Shown: positions 1-6,946, numbered from the stretch's first letter. The stretch: 24,098 nucleotides of DNA from Scatosoma sp964504025 (GCA_964504025.1 CAZDCO010000022.1:1-24098), one strand, 5' to 3'. Numbers and translations: made by a program. The notes: generated by a model from the letters alone, not told the origin.

Positions 1-1
1 C

Positions 2-139
2 GAAAACGCGTGGTTGCATTTTGACTACGTTCCCGAAGAACCGGACGTTCGCGAGGGTGCTGCCGAGGTTACGGGACGACTTTGCGTCATCGGTTGCAAA
101 CTCAACGAAGAGGCGCTCGCCAAATTGTTTAACGTATAA
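2..139 (+). CDS. CobW-family GTPase, C-terminal fragment (gene starts upstream of window)
   Basis: Only the last 45 codons are in the window, reading from base 2 to the TAA at 137-139. The tail contains a Trp-Leu-His-Phe-Asp stretch and then a beta-strand, VTGRLCVIGCKL, followed by a short acidic helix. This resembles the end of the CobW C-terminal domain of COG0523/G3E GTPases, where a 'vfIG..l.ee.l...l' segment closes the protein. Such GTPases act as metal chaperones or insertases. The next gene starts 14 bases later and is also CobW-like, so the two are probably cotranscribed and may work as a pair. The fragment is short, so the family call rests on the tail pattern and the neighbour. Confidence 0.6.
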   Translation, partial: ENAWLHFDYVPEEPDVREGAAEVTGRLCVIGCKLNEEALAKLFNV

Positions 140-153
140 GGACGGAATACACT

Positions 154-1116
154 ATGAAAGAAAAAATGCCTGTTGAAACGCCCGTATATATGTTTTTGGG
201 CTTTTTAGAATCGGGTAAGACGAAATTTATTCAAGAAACCTTGGAAGATCCTCGCTTCGCCACGGGCGAAAAAACGCTGTTGCTCGTTTGCGAAGAGGGC
301 GAGGAAGAATACGAAACGATCAAGTTCGCCAACGCGGAGAGCGTCGACTACGTCGCGATCGAGGATAAATCGCAACTCACCGAAGCGTATTTGTCGGAGT
401 TGCAAACCAAATACGGCTCGCAACGGATCGTCGTCGAGTATAACGGCACGTGGCTGTTGGAAGATTTCTTCAACGCCATGCCTGAAGGTTGGATGATCAA
501 CCAGTTGATGACCTTTTTCGATAGCGAAACCTTCCTCAATTATAACGCGAACATGCGTCAACTCGTTTTCGATAAAATCGAGAATACGCAACTCGTCGTG
601 TTCAACCGCTATCGTCCGGAAACGGATAAAATGCAACTGCATAAGATCGTTCGCGGTATTTCCCGTCGTTGCGATATCGTCTACGAACAAGCGAACGGAC
701 AGGCGGATTTCGACGATATCGAAGATCCGTTGCCGTTCGACGTCAACGCGCCCGTCATTCAAATCGAGGATAAAGACTTCGCGTTTTTCTATCGCGATCT
801 GACGGAGAATTTGGAACAATACGTCGGCAAGACGGTAAAATTCAAGGGCTTAGTCGCCACCGATAAACGCCTTTCGCCGCAGGACGTCGTGGTCGGTCGC
901 CACGTGATGACTTGTTGCGAAGCGGACATTCAATATTGCGGTTTGGCTTGCGTGCTTCCCGAAGCAATGGAGTTGCACATGCGCGACTGGATCGTAGTAA
1001 CCGCCAAATTGCAACTGCAAAAGCACCGTATCTATAAGGGCAAAGGTCCCGTCCTCGTAGCGGAAAAGGTAATCGTTTGCGAACCGCCCGAAGAACAGTT
1101 GGCAACCTTCTATTAA
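154..1116 (+). CDS. CobW-like P-loop protein fused to TIGR03943/YcgQ-like C-terminal domain
   Basis: This is a 320-residue cytosolic protein. Residues 16-23 (GFLESGKT) are a P-loop of CobW type, with Glu where CobW proteins usually have Gly. A strand ending in VVEYNG (about residues 92-97) sits where CobW has its ETSG Walker B region. The CobW metal-binding GCxCC motif is not present, and the NKxD guanine-specificity motif appears only as a weak NRYR-like sequence, so nucleotide preference is uncertain. Residues from about 220 to the end (VGKTVKFKGLV, then VGRHVMTCCEAD and GLACV) look like the OB-fold-like C-terminal part of TIGR03943/YcgQ proteins, which normally partner UPF0718 permeases. 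AAGGA upstream supports the ATG at 154. It lies 14 bases after a CobW GTPase gene, pointing to a shared metal or metalloprotein role. The substrate cannot be named. Confidence 0.75.
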   Translation: MKEKMPVETPVYMFLGFLESGKTKFIQETLEDPRFATGEKTLLLVCEEGEEEYETIKFANAESVDYVAIEDKSQLTEAYLSELQTKYGSQRIVVEYNGTWLLEDFFNAMPEGWMINQLMTFFDSETFLNYNANMRQLVFDKIENTQLVVFNRYRPETDKMQLHKIVRGISRRCDIVYEQANGQADFDDIEDPLPFDVNAPVIQIEDKDFAFFYRDLTENLEQYVGKTVKFKGLVATDKRLSPQDVVVGRHVMTCCEADIQYCGLACVLPEAMELHMRDWIVVTAKLQLQKHRIYKGKGPVLVAEKVIVCEPPEEQLATFY

Positions 1117-1135
1117 GTTTTATCAAAAAATCGTA

Positions 1136-1170
1136 CACCGAGCGCATACCGTGCGTTCGGTGCGTTTTTT
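1136..1170 (+). terminator. intrinsic terminator after the CobW-like pair
   Basis: An 11-bp stem, 1136-1146 pairing with 1152-1162 (one G-U pair), has a 5-base loop and is followed by six T at 1165-1170. It lies 20 bases after the stop codon of the CobW-like gene. Confidence 0.9.
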
Positions 1171-1217
1171 ATATTGCCGCCGTACCTACCGTTGCGCGTG
1201 CCGTTTGTTTTAACCTT

Positions 1218-1238
1218 GTCATTGCGAGCGAAGCGCGG
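1218..1238 (+). repeat. fragment resembling a dispersed bacterial palindromic repeat
   Basis: The sequence GTCATTGCGAGCGAAGCG (from 1218) matches from memory the conserved end of a short dispersed repeat family common in many bacterial genomes. Only one copy and only one end are seen here. It directly abuts the 5' edge of the broken ABC exporter gene, so it may mark the truncation point. A genome-wide count would be needed to confirm repeat status. Confidence 0.5.
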
Positions 1239-1242
1239 TGCA

Positions 1243-1800
1243 GGCGCGTTGTTGACGCGTACGTTAGAGGACGTAGACCGCATTTCCGATACGATCGGTT
1301 CGGCGTTATCCATGATGGCAACCCTTCCCGTTACGCTGTTCGACGGCACGGTGGCGGAAAATATCGCTTACGGCAAGACGGGCGCAACGCGCGAGGAAGT
1401 GGAACGGGCGGCGAAAGCGGCGTACGCCGATCGATTTATTTCCTTGTTACCCAAGGGGTACGATACGCCCCTGTCCGACGCTACCGCGCTTTCGGGCGGT
1501 CAAAAACAACTGTTGACGATCGCGCGTGCGTTCCTGTCCGATAAACCGATTTTGATTTTGGATGAGGCGACTTCCGACGTCGATACGCACACGGAAACGT
1601 ATATTCAAAAAACTATGGATAAACTGCAAAAGCATAAGACGAGCTTCGTGATCGCGCACCGCCTTTCCACAATCGTGCACGCCGATACCATTTTGGCAAT
1701 CGACAAGGGCAAAATCGTAGATGTGGGTACGCACGAGGAACTCCTAAAAACGGGCGGCTTCTACGCCGAACTTTGGCAAAGTCAATACGCAAACGCATAA
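1243..1800 (+). pseudogene. remnant of an ABC exporter (fused TMD scrap plus C-terminal half of the ATPase domain)
   Basis: The frame encodes a short piece typical of the transmembrane domain of ABC exporters (GALLTRTLEDVDRISDTIGS). It passes within about 10 residues into the middle of the nucleotide-binding domain (LFDGTVAENIAYGK). The signature motif (LSGGQKQLLTIARAFL), Walker B (ILILDEATSDVD) and the switch His (VIAHRLSTI) remain. Walker A, the Q-loop and nearly all membrane helices are missing. The fragment therefore has both a 5' truncation and a large in-frame internal deletion. It cannot bind ATP in the normal way or span the membrane. Upstream in-frame TTG codons exist but have no Shine-Dalgarno site and would read through the repeat-like motif. 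A short functional ATPase is unlikely. The exporter's former substrate cannot be told. Confidence 0.8.
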
Positions 1801-1806
1801 AAAATG

Positions 1807-1836
1807 AGCGGTACGATCTATTCGCACCGCTTTTTT
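1807..1836. terminator. bidirectional intrinsic terminator between convergent genes
   Basis: Stem 1807-1812 pairs with 1826-1831 and can extend by further pairs past an A-C mismatch. T-run 1831-1836 serves the plus strand and the A-run at 1800-1804 gives a U-tract on the minus strand. It lies between the ABC remnant and the minus-strand lipoprotein gene. Confidence 0.75.
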
Positions 1837-1848
1837 ACGTCTTTTCGA

Positions 1849-2538
1849 CTATCCCTCGCGTTTGGCGAGCAGTTTTCCCGTCTTTCCGTTGAGTAGAAAC
1901 GCCGTCGTCTTTCCGCCTTTGGAAACGACGCCTACGTAATAATACGGCGCGTCCTCGTAGAGCAATCGCAAATAAATTTCTCCTGCAAACCCGTATTCGT
2001 CCGTCATTGCCGTAAAGAACTCCTTTTCCTTCTCGCATAGACGGTACAATGCCTCTTTTGGAGAGAGCGTGTCGTCGGTAACGACCGAGTGCGCCGAGAG
2101 GGAAACCGTCCGTTCGCCGTGTCGAATTTCACACGCGATCGTTTGCAACGCGGAAACGTCTAAGGTGCGTGAAAAATAATATTCTCCCTTGACGGTGTCG
2201 TACGACATTTCGCCTTCGTACGCGTTTCCGTCCGCGATAAAGGAGAGAGTGCACGTCTTCTCGTAGGACGGGGCGATCAAGTGCGCCTCGAATCGGCTCG
2301 TCGTTTCTCGCGGCGAACCGTCAGCAAGATAGGGTGTTTCCCGTTCGACGGCGTATACGCGCAAAGAAAATCCGTCCGCTTCGGCAAGGAAGACGTTAGA
2401 GCGCAACTCCGAGACGTAATCGGCGTAATCGATCGTTTCTTTGCAACCGCCAAGCGCAAAAATCGAAAAGAAAAGAATCGCCGCCGCGAACAGTTTGAAG
2501 AGTGTATGGGTGCGAAAAGCGCGTTGAAAAGTTCTCAT
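1849..2538 (-). CDS. predicted lipoprotein of unknown function
   Basis: This is a 229-residue protein. A basic N-terminus is followed by a hydrophobic stretch (about residues 14-29) and a lipobox, ALGGC, with the lipidated Cys at 32, so it should be anchored on the outer face of the membrane. The mature part looks like a mix of beta strands and short helices. The last 30 residues (VGVVSKGGKTTAFLLNGKTGKLLAKR) are reminiscent of the strand-turn-strand of PepSY-type domains, but that is only a resemblance. No catalytic motif is visible. The ATG at 2538 is the only usable start because no other Met precedes the signal peptide. It has no Shine-Dalgarno site, and a TATAAT sits just 5 bases upstream, so the message may be leaderless. 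Confidence 0.8.
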   Translation of the reverse strand: MRTFQRAFRTHTLFKLFAAAILFFSIFALGGCKETIDYADYVSELRSNVFLAEADGFSLRVYAVERETPYLADGSPRETTSRFEAHLIAPSYEKTCTLSFIADGNAYEGEMSYDTVKGEYYFSRTLDVSALQTIACEIRHGERTVSLSAHSVVTDDTLSPKEALYRLCEKEKEFFTAMTDEYGFAGEIYLRLLYEDAPYYYVGVVSKGGKTTAFLLNGKTGKLLAKREG

Positions 2539-2543
2539 ACGGC

Positions 2544-2549
2544 ATTATA
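2544..2549 (-). promoter_or_regulatory. -10 box for the lipoprotein gene, abutting the start codon
   Basis: On the minus strand TATAAT ends 5 bases before the ATG (2538), which would put the transcription start at about the A of the ATG. No convincing -35 hexamer is found 16-18 bases upstream, so the call rests on the perfect -10 box. Confidence 0.5.
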
Positions 2550-2594
2550 TGAAAAAAAGATTGCGTTCAGACCAAATAAAATTCGTTCATACAG

Positions 2595-2623
2595 TTGATT
2601 TTTTATTTTTAATGTGATAAAAT
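2595..2623 (+). promoter_or_regulatory. sigma-A type promoter for the 206-residue membrane protein gene
   Basis: TTGATT (2595-2600), a 17-base spacer and TAAAAT (2618-2623) match the vegetative consensus well. A second TATAAT at 2632-2637 is too close to the ribosome binding site GGGAGGA (2638-2644) to be the main box. Confidence 0.75.
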
Positions 2624-2655
2624 AGTATAAATATAATGGGAGGAGTAGAAACCGT

Positions 2656-3276
2656 ATGCACGTCGATAAGATAATTATACGCGCCGCCTGTACGACGCTC
2701 GCCGTGATCGTTACGTTGTTTGCGTTTATGACGCTCGCGCTTTGTTTCGTCTTTCCTTCCACGATGATGCAGTTGACGTTCGATATGGGTATGAATTCCG
2801 CGTCCGTGAAATTCGCCCGTCGCGCGTACGAATATTCGGGCGAAGTCTACTACGCCGCGTTCGCTACCGAGGTGGCGATTTTGGACGGCGACATCGGCGA
2901 AGTGGCGGCTTGCGGCAAGATCTTCGTCAACCACGAGGGCTTCGACGAATATTGTAACCAAAAAAACGAAAAACAACCGACGGGTGCGGCAAAATACGAA
3001 CAGTATATTTACGGACAGGTATACGCCGCGGAATATTCGACGATAACTACTACGGAGAAAAAAGCCGAGTTGCTCGACCGCGCGTTCTCTTCCTTTGCGG
3101 AGGGGACGTTCCCCGTGGGTAACGCCGTCGTTACCATTGCCGTCGCTGCGAAAAAAGCGGAGGATGCCTACGTCCTCAACGCGATAAGGGAAAAAATGAA
3201 TACCGTAAAGGACGGGATCGCGACGGAGGACTTGCCGCGGTTCAACGGCGTCCTGCAAGGACTTGGGAACGAATAA
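2656..3276 (+). CDS. membrane-anchored protein of unknown function
   Basis: This is a 206-residue protein. One hydrophobic segment at about residues 10-34 forms an uncleaved signal anchor or signal peptide, after a short basic N-terminus. The rest is soluble, rich in Ala, Glu and Tyr, and predicted to be largely helical (for example the runs around VKFARRAYEYSGEVYYAAFA and KKAELLDRAFSSFA). This could be a TPR-like or other helical-repeat fold, but no repeat is clear enough to claim. GGGAGGA lies 11 bases before the ATG, so the start is well supported. The gene has its own promoter and a possible terminator, so it seems to be monocistronic. I do not recognise the family. Confidence 0.8.
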   Translation: MHVDKIIIRAACTTLAVIVTLFAFMTLALCFVFPSTMMQLTFDMGMNSASVKFARRAYEYSGEVYYAAFATEVAILDGDIGEVAACGKIFVNHEGFDEYCNQKNEKQPTGAAKYEQYIYGQVYAAEYSTITTTEKKAELLDRAFSSFAEGTFPVGNAVVTIAVAAKKAEDAYVLNAIREKMNTVKDGIATEDLPRFNGVLQGLGNE

Positions 3277-3320
3277 AATGGACGAGCTGCTCGATTCGAG
3301 CGGTAAATCCATTTCGTTTT
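3276..3320 (+). terminator. two-tier hairpin, probable terminator
   Basis: An outer 7-bp perfect pairing (3276-3282 with 3308-3314) encloses an inner 5-bp hairpin (3289-3293 with 3297-3301, loop ATT). T-rich sequence follows at 3317-3320. It starts at the last base of the preceding stop codon. The T-tract is short, so efficiency is uncertain. Confidence 0.5.
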
Positions 3321-3321
3321 A

Positions 3322-3350
3322 TAGACACATTATATCGATAAAAATAAAGA
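3322..3350 (+). promoter_or_regulatory. possible promoter of the guaB operon
   Basis: TAGACA (3322-3327) is one base from TTGACA. The sequence 17 bases downstream, TAAAGA (3345-3350), is a weak -10 match. The leader is under 60 bases, too short for a purine riboswitch. AT-rich alternatives nearby make the exact boxes uncertain. Confidence 0.35.
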
Positions 3351-3378
3351 AAAGTTTTCATACAAGGAGAAAAGCATT

Positions 3379-4833
3379 ATGAGTAGCAAGATTATTAAAG
3401 AAGGCTTAACTTTTGACGACGTATTGTTGATTCCGCAAGCGTCGAACGTGTTGCCGTCGGACGTGGATTTGAGAACGAAACTCACCGATAAAATTCGTTT
3501 GAATTTGCCGCTGTTGAGTGCGGCTATGGATACCGTTACGGAAAGCCGCATGGCAATCGCCATGGCGCGTGAAGGCGGTATGGGTATTATCCATAAAAAC
3601 ATGAGTATCGAAGAGCAGGCGAACCACGTCGATCGCGTAAAGCGTAGCGAACACGGCGTCATCACCGATCCGTTCTTCTTAGAACCGGACAATCTCGTAA
3701 AGGAAGCCGTTGCACTCATGGAAAAATACCGTATCAGCGGCGTGCCTATCACGAAGAACGGCAAGCTCGTCGGCATTTTGACCAACCGCGATTTGCGCTT
3801 TGAAAGCAATTACGAACAACCCATTTCCAACATTATGACGAAAGACGGGTTGGTTACCGCACCCGAGGGAACGTCCCTTGCGGAAGCGCAAAAGATCCTT
3901 GGCAAGCATAGAATCGAAAAATTGCCCATCGTAGACGAAAAGGGCTATTTGAAGGGCTTGATCACCATTAAAGATATTGAAAAGTCCATTCAATATCCCA
4001 ACTCCGCACGCGACGAAAACGGCAGACTTCTCGTCGGCGCGGCAGTCGGTACGGCGGCGAATACCATGGAAAGAATCTCTGCCCTCGTGGAAGCGCGCGC
4101 GGACGTTATCGCGATCGATACGGCGCACGGACATTCCGCAGGCGTATTGAAGAAGGTAGAAGAAATCAAGGCGAAATTCCCCAATATTACGTTGATTGCA
4201 GGTAACGTCGCTACGGCGTCGGCAACGGAAGCACTCATCAAGTCGGGTGCGGACGTCGTGAAGGTAGGTATCGGCCCCGGTTCGATCTGTACGACGCGTA
4301 TCGTAGCAGGTATCGGCGTTCCGCAGTTGACCGCGGTTATGGATTGCGCGGAAATGGCGGACAAATACGGCAAGAGAATTATCGCGGACGGCGGTATCAA
4401 GTATAGTGGCGACATCGTCAAGGCGTTGGCGGCAGGCGGCAGCGCGGCAATGGTCGGTTCGTTGCTCGCAGGTACGTTGGAAAGCCCCGGCGAAGTGGAA
4501 TTGTATCAAGGCAGAAGCTACAAGGTATACCGCGGCATGGGTTCGCTTGGCGCAATGGCGGCGGGTAGCAGCGATCGCTACTTCCAAGACGGCAAGAAGA
4601 AGCTCGTACCCGAGGGAGTGGAAGGCCGCGTGCCTTATCGCGGAAGCGTAGCGGAAGTAATCTATCAAATGAAGGGCGGCTTGCGCGCAGGCATGGGCTA
4701 TTGCGGCAAGGCGACAATCGAAGATTTGCGTACGAGTTCGGAATTCGTCCGTATCACCAACGCAAGTTTGATCGAGAGCCACCCTCACGACATTTCGATC
4801 AGCAAGGAAGCTCCGAACTATTCGCAACACTAA
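3379..4833 (+). CDS. guaB: inosine-5'-monophosphate dehydrogenase
   Basis: IMP dehydrogenase oxidises IMP to XMP with NAD+, the committed step to guanine nucleotides, in the cytosol. The 484-residue length is normal for the full enzyme. The N-terminal barrel half (GLTFDDVLLIP, LLSAAMDTV) is followed by a pair of CBS domains at about residues 95-205, which in this family sense purine nucleotides. The second barrel half carries the phosphate- and IMP-binding loop GIGPGSICTTR, with catalytic Cys304. The mobile flap follows near the C-terminus (EGVEGRVPYRG). AAGGAG lies 9 bases before the ATG. The stop is 9 bases before thrH, and guaA follows, so the three genes form an operon. Confidence 0.97.
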   Translation: MSSKIIKEGLTFDDVLLIPQASNVLPSDVDLRTKLTDKIRLNLPLLSAAMDTVTESRMAIAMAREGGMGIIHKNMSIEEQANHVDRVKRSEHGVITDPFFLEPDNLVKEAVALMEKYRISGVPITKNGKLVGILTNRDLRFESNYEQPISNIMTKDGLVTAPEGTSLAEAQKILGKHRIEKLPIVDEKGYLKGLITIKDIEKSIQYPNSARDENGRLLVGAAVGTAANTMERISALVEARADVIAIDTAHGHSAGVLKKVEEIKAKFPNITLIAGNVATASATEALIKSGADVVKVGIGPGSICTTRIVAGIGVPQLTAVMDCAEMADKYGKRIIADGGIKYSGDIVKALAAGGSAAMVGSLLAGTLESPGEVELYQGRSYKVYRGMGSLGAMAAGSSDRYFQDGKKKLVPEGVEGRVPYRGSVAEVIYQMKGGLRAGMGYCGKATIEDLRTSSEFVRITNASLIESHPHDISISKEAPNYSQH

Positions 4834-4842
4834 GGGAGTCGT

Positions 4843-5445
4843 ATGGATATCGTTTGTTTAGACCTTGAAGGCGTATTAGTGCCGGAAATTTGGGTTGCGT
4901 TCGCCAAGGCGAGCGGCATTGCCGAGTTGTCGCGTACGACGCGCGACGAGCCGGACTACGATAAGCTTATGCGCTGGCGGCTGTCCGTTTTACGGGAGCA
5001 CGGTTTAGGCTTGAACGAGATCCGCGCGATTATCGAAACGATCGAGCCGTTCGAGGGCGCAAAGGCGTTCTTGGACGAGCTTCGTCGCCGCACGCAAGTC
5101 GTGATCGTCAGCGATACGTTTACGCAATTCGCCGCGCCGCTTATGGAAAAGTTAGGCATGCCGACGATATTTTGTAACGAATTGCAAGTGTCGGAAAAGG
5201 GCGAAATCGTCGGTTTTCGCATGCGTACGGAGCAATCGAAATACGCTACCGTGCGCGCGTTGCAGTCCATCGGCTTTCAAACGATTGCCGCAGGGGATAG
5301 CTATAACGATTTGGGCATGCTCAAAGCAAGTAAGGCAGGCTTCTTGTTCCGTAGCACGGAAGAGATCAAGAAAGCCAACCCCGAACTCCCGTCGCTGGAA
5401 ACGTATGACGAGTTGTCGGCGGCGATCTTCAAAAATTTAGACTAA
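4843..5445 (+). CDS. thrH: ThrH-like HAD phosphatase (phosphoserine phosphatase/homoserine phosphotransferase type)
   Basis: This is a 200-residue HAD-superfamily protein. Motif I appears as DLEG (Asp7, Glu9), the ThrH variant in which the second Asp of the usual DxD is Glu, followed by VLVPE. Motif II is VIVSDTFTQF. The motif III Lys lies around EQSKYATV and motif IV is AAGDSYNDLGML. Characterised ThrH (Pseudomonas) dephosphorylates phosphoserine and can pass the phosphate to homoserine. Here the gene is inserted between guaB and guaA, with a GGGAG ribosome site overlapping the guaB stop region and 21 bases to guaA. Translation and transcription should therefore be tied to GMP synthesis. The real substrate may be serine metabolism, feeding purine one-carbon units, or a nucleotide; the sequence does not decide. 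Confidence 0.85.
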   Translation: MDIVCLDLEGVLVPEIWVAFAKASGIAELSRTTRDEPDYDKLMRWRLSVLREHGLGLNEIRAIIETIEPFEGAKAFLDELRRRTQVVIVSDTFTQFAAPLMEKLGMPTIFCNELQVSEKGEIVGFRMRTEQSKYATVRALQSIGFQTIAAGDSYNDLGMLKASKAGFLFRSTEEIKKANPELPSLETYDELSAAIFKNLD

Positions 5446-5466
5446 TATCAAAAGGAGAAAAAATAT

Positions 5467-6447
5467 ATGAACAATAACGTACGTCCCGAAACCATGGAAC
5501 GCATCACAAACAAAGCACTTGCCGAAGCGTTTATCGACGAGCAAGTGAACGAAATTCGCGCGCAGGTAGGCGATAAAAAGGTGCTTCTCGCTCTTTCGGG
5601 TGGCGTCGATTCGTCCGTCGTTGCCGCGTTGCTTATCAAAGCGATCGGCAAACAACTGGTATGCGTGCACGTAAATCACGGCTTGCTTCGTAAAGGCGAA
5701 CCCGAACAGGTCGTCGAAGTATTCCGCAACCAAATGGACGCGAACCTCGTCTACGTTGACGCAGTCGATCGTTTCTTGAGTAAGTTGGAAGGCGTAGCCG
5801 AACCCGAGAAAAAACGTAAAATTATCGGCGCGGAGTTCATTCGCGTGTTCGAGGAAGAAGCGAGAAAGCAAGAGGGAATCGAGTTCTTGGCACAAGGCAC
5901 GATCTATCCCGACATCATCGAAAGCGACGGCGTAAAGGCACACCACAACGTAGGCGGCTTGCCCGAAGATATGCAATTCGAGTTGGTAGAACCGTTGAAG
6001 TTCCTCTACAAAGACGAAGTGCGTATGGTAGGCAGCACGCTCGGTTTGCCCGACGGTATGGTATATCGTCAACCGTTCCCCGGTCCGGGACTCGGCGTTC
6101 GTTGCTTGGGCGCAATCACGAGAGATCGTTTGGAAGCGGTACGCGAATCGGACGCAATCTTGCGTGAAGAATTCGATAAGAGCGGCTTGGCAGGCAAAGT
6201 ATGGCAATATTTCACCGCCGTACCCGATTTCCGTTCGGTAGGCGTAAAAGACGGCAAGCGTACGTACGCGTATCCCGTCATTATCCGCGCCGTCAATACG
6301 GTAGACGCTATGAGCGCGACGATCGAGGAAATTCCTTACGCGCTCCTTGCCAAGATTACGAACCGCATCACGACGGAAGTGGAAAACGTCAACCGCGTGT
6401 TGTACGATTTGACGCCGAAGCCCAGCGGAACGATCGAGTGGGAGTAA
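5467..6447 (+). CDS. guaA: GMP synthase, ATP-pyrophosphatase and dimerisation domains only
   Basis: This subunit adenylates XMP and aminates it to GMP. The 326-residue protein starts at the level of the ATP-PPase domain: the PP-loop SGGVDSS is at residues 44-50. FPGPGLGVR follows in the middle. The C-terminal dimerisation domain ends in the family-typical Asn-Arg-Val-x-Tyr-Asp...Thr-Ile-Glu-Trp-Glu. Standard bacterial GuaA is about 510-525 residues, because a class I glutamine amidotransferase domain precedes this part. That domain is absent here, and no glutaminase gene lies in the window. The enzyme must use free ammonia or a separately encoded GuaAa-like subunit, as in archaea. AAAAGGAG before the ATG at 5467 fixes the start, so this is not a mis-called N-terminus. 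It is the last gene of the guaB-thrH-guaA operon. Confidence 0.92.
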   Translation: MNNNVRPETMERITNKALAEAFIDEQVNEIRAQVGDKKVLLALSGGVDSSVVAALLIKAIGKQLVCVHVNHGLLRKGEPEQVVEVFRNQMDANLVYVDAVDRFLSKLEGVAEPEKKRKIIGAEFIRVFEEEARKQEGIEFLAQGTIYPDIIESDGVKAHHNVGGLPEDMQFELVEPLKFLYKDEVRMVGSTLGLPDGMVYRQPFPGPGLGVRCLGAITRDRLEAVRESDAILREEFDKSGLAGKVWQYFTAVPDFRSVGVKDGKRTYAYPVIIRAVNTVDAMSATIEEIPYALLAKITNRITTEVENVNRVLYDLTPKPSGTIEWE

Positions 6448-6476
6448 TTCCTTTCTAAAAAGACTAAAAAAATCGG

Positions 6477-6507
6477 AAAGCCCGTCGCACAAAAACGACG
6501 GGCTTTT
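6477..6507 (+). terminator. strong intrinsic terminator of the gua operon
   Basis: A perfect 11-bp stem (6477-6487 with 6496-6506) has an 8-base A-rich loop and ends in TTTT (6504-6507). The A-run on the 5' side could give some function on the other strand. Confidence 0.93.
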
Positions 6508-6508
6508 A

Positions 6509-6517
6509 CATATAGTA
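6509..6517 (+). promoter_or_regulatory. possible sporulation-type (sigma-K-like) -10 element
   Basis: CATATAGTA fits the sigma-K -10 pattern CATAnnnTA. CACA at 6488-6491 fits the short -35 pattern mACm with a 17-base gap, but it sits in the terminator loop. No good sigma-A -35 box is found for the downstream gene. A small hairpin (TGGGC-GTT-GCCCA, 6523-6535) follows. The match is short and could be chance. Confidence 0.3.
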
Positions 6518-6561
6518 TAGTATGGGCGTTGCCCAAATACGCGAGAAGGAAACGAAGTACT

Positions 6562-6852
6562 ATGTGTAATGGATGCAATACGGGTAATGGCGGCTGCGGC
6601 GGTTGTTGGTTGAATACGCTTTTCAACGGCTGTTCTCAACGCGTTTGTCGGGACGCTTGCGGCAATCTCCGCGTGCTCGGCGGTTGCGGCTGTTCTTCGG
6701 GTGGCACGTTCGGTTGCGGCTCGTACGGCAGCTGCGCACGCACGACGCGGTGCGGCTGTTGGCAAACGACTACGATGACGGAAGGCAGTACCTCGCAGGA
6801 CTATGCCTGCGGCTACGGCGGTTGCGGCGGCTATCCTTGCTGCAACGGATAA
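6562..6852 (+). CDS. small cysteine/glycine-rich protein, possibly spore coat-like
   Basis: This is a 96-residue protein with 17 Cys and 24 Gly, in clusters such as GGCGGC, GGCGC, RCGC and a terminal CCNG. There is no signal peptide and no long hydrophobic segment, so it is probably made and kept in the cytosol or mother cell. The Cys do not follow a zinc-ribbon or ferredoxin spacing. Such composition is typical of cross-linked structural proteins, including spore coat or crust proteins, and less often of metallothionein-like proteins or peptide precursors. The ATG at 6562 is preferred over an upstream in-frame codon at 6529 because AGAAGGA (6544-6550) precedes it. The gene is isolated between two terminators, and a sigma-K-like -10 lies upstream. 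The function is unknown; the coat idea is an inference. Confidence 0.7.
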   Translation: MCNGCNTGNGGCGGCWLNTLFNGCSQRVCRDACGNLRVLGGCGCSSGGTFGCGSYGSCARTTRCGCWQTTTMTEGSTSQDYACGYGGCGGYPCCNG

Positions 6853-6866
6853 CCGTATGGAAGAAA

Positions 6867-6899
6867 GGGGTAACGCGACGCGTTGCCCCGTGATTTTTT
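6867..6899 (+). terminator. intrinsic terminator after the Cys-rich gene
   Basis: A 10-bp stem (6867-6876 with 6880-6889, one G-U pair) with a 3-base loop is followed by TTTTTT at 6894-6899. Confidence 0.9.
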
Positions 6900-6946
6900 G
6901 ATAAAAACGAAGTTTATAACCGCAAAAAGGCGCGCATACTTTAAGA

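Noticed and set aside
1174..1242. TTG-initiated N-terminal extension of the ABC remnant
   Set aside because: The extension would read through the terminator flank and the repeat-like motif, has no ribosome site, and does not resemble an ABC exporter.
3277..3378. Guanine (purine) riboswitch ahead of guaB
   Set aside because: The leader downstream of the terminator is under 65 bases and shows no paired P1-P3 arrangement.
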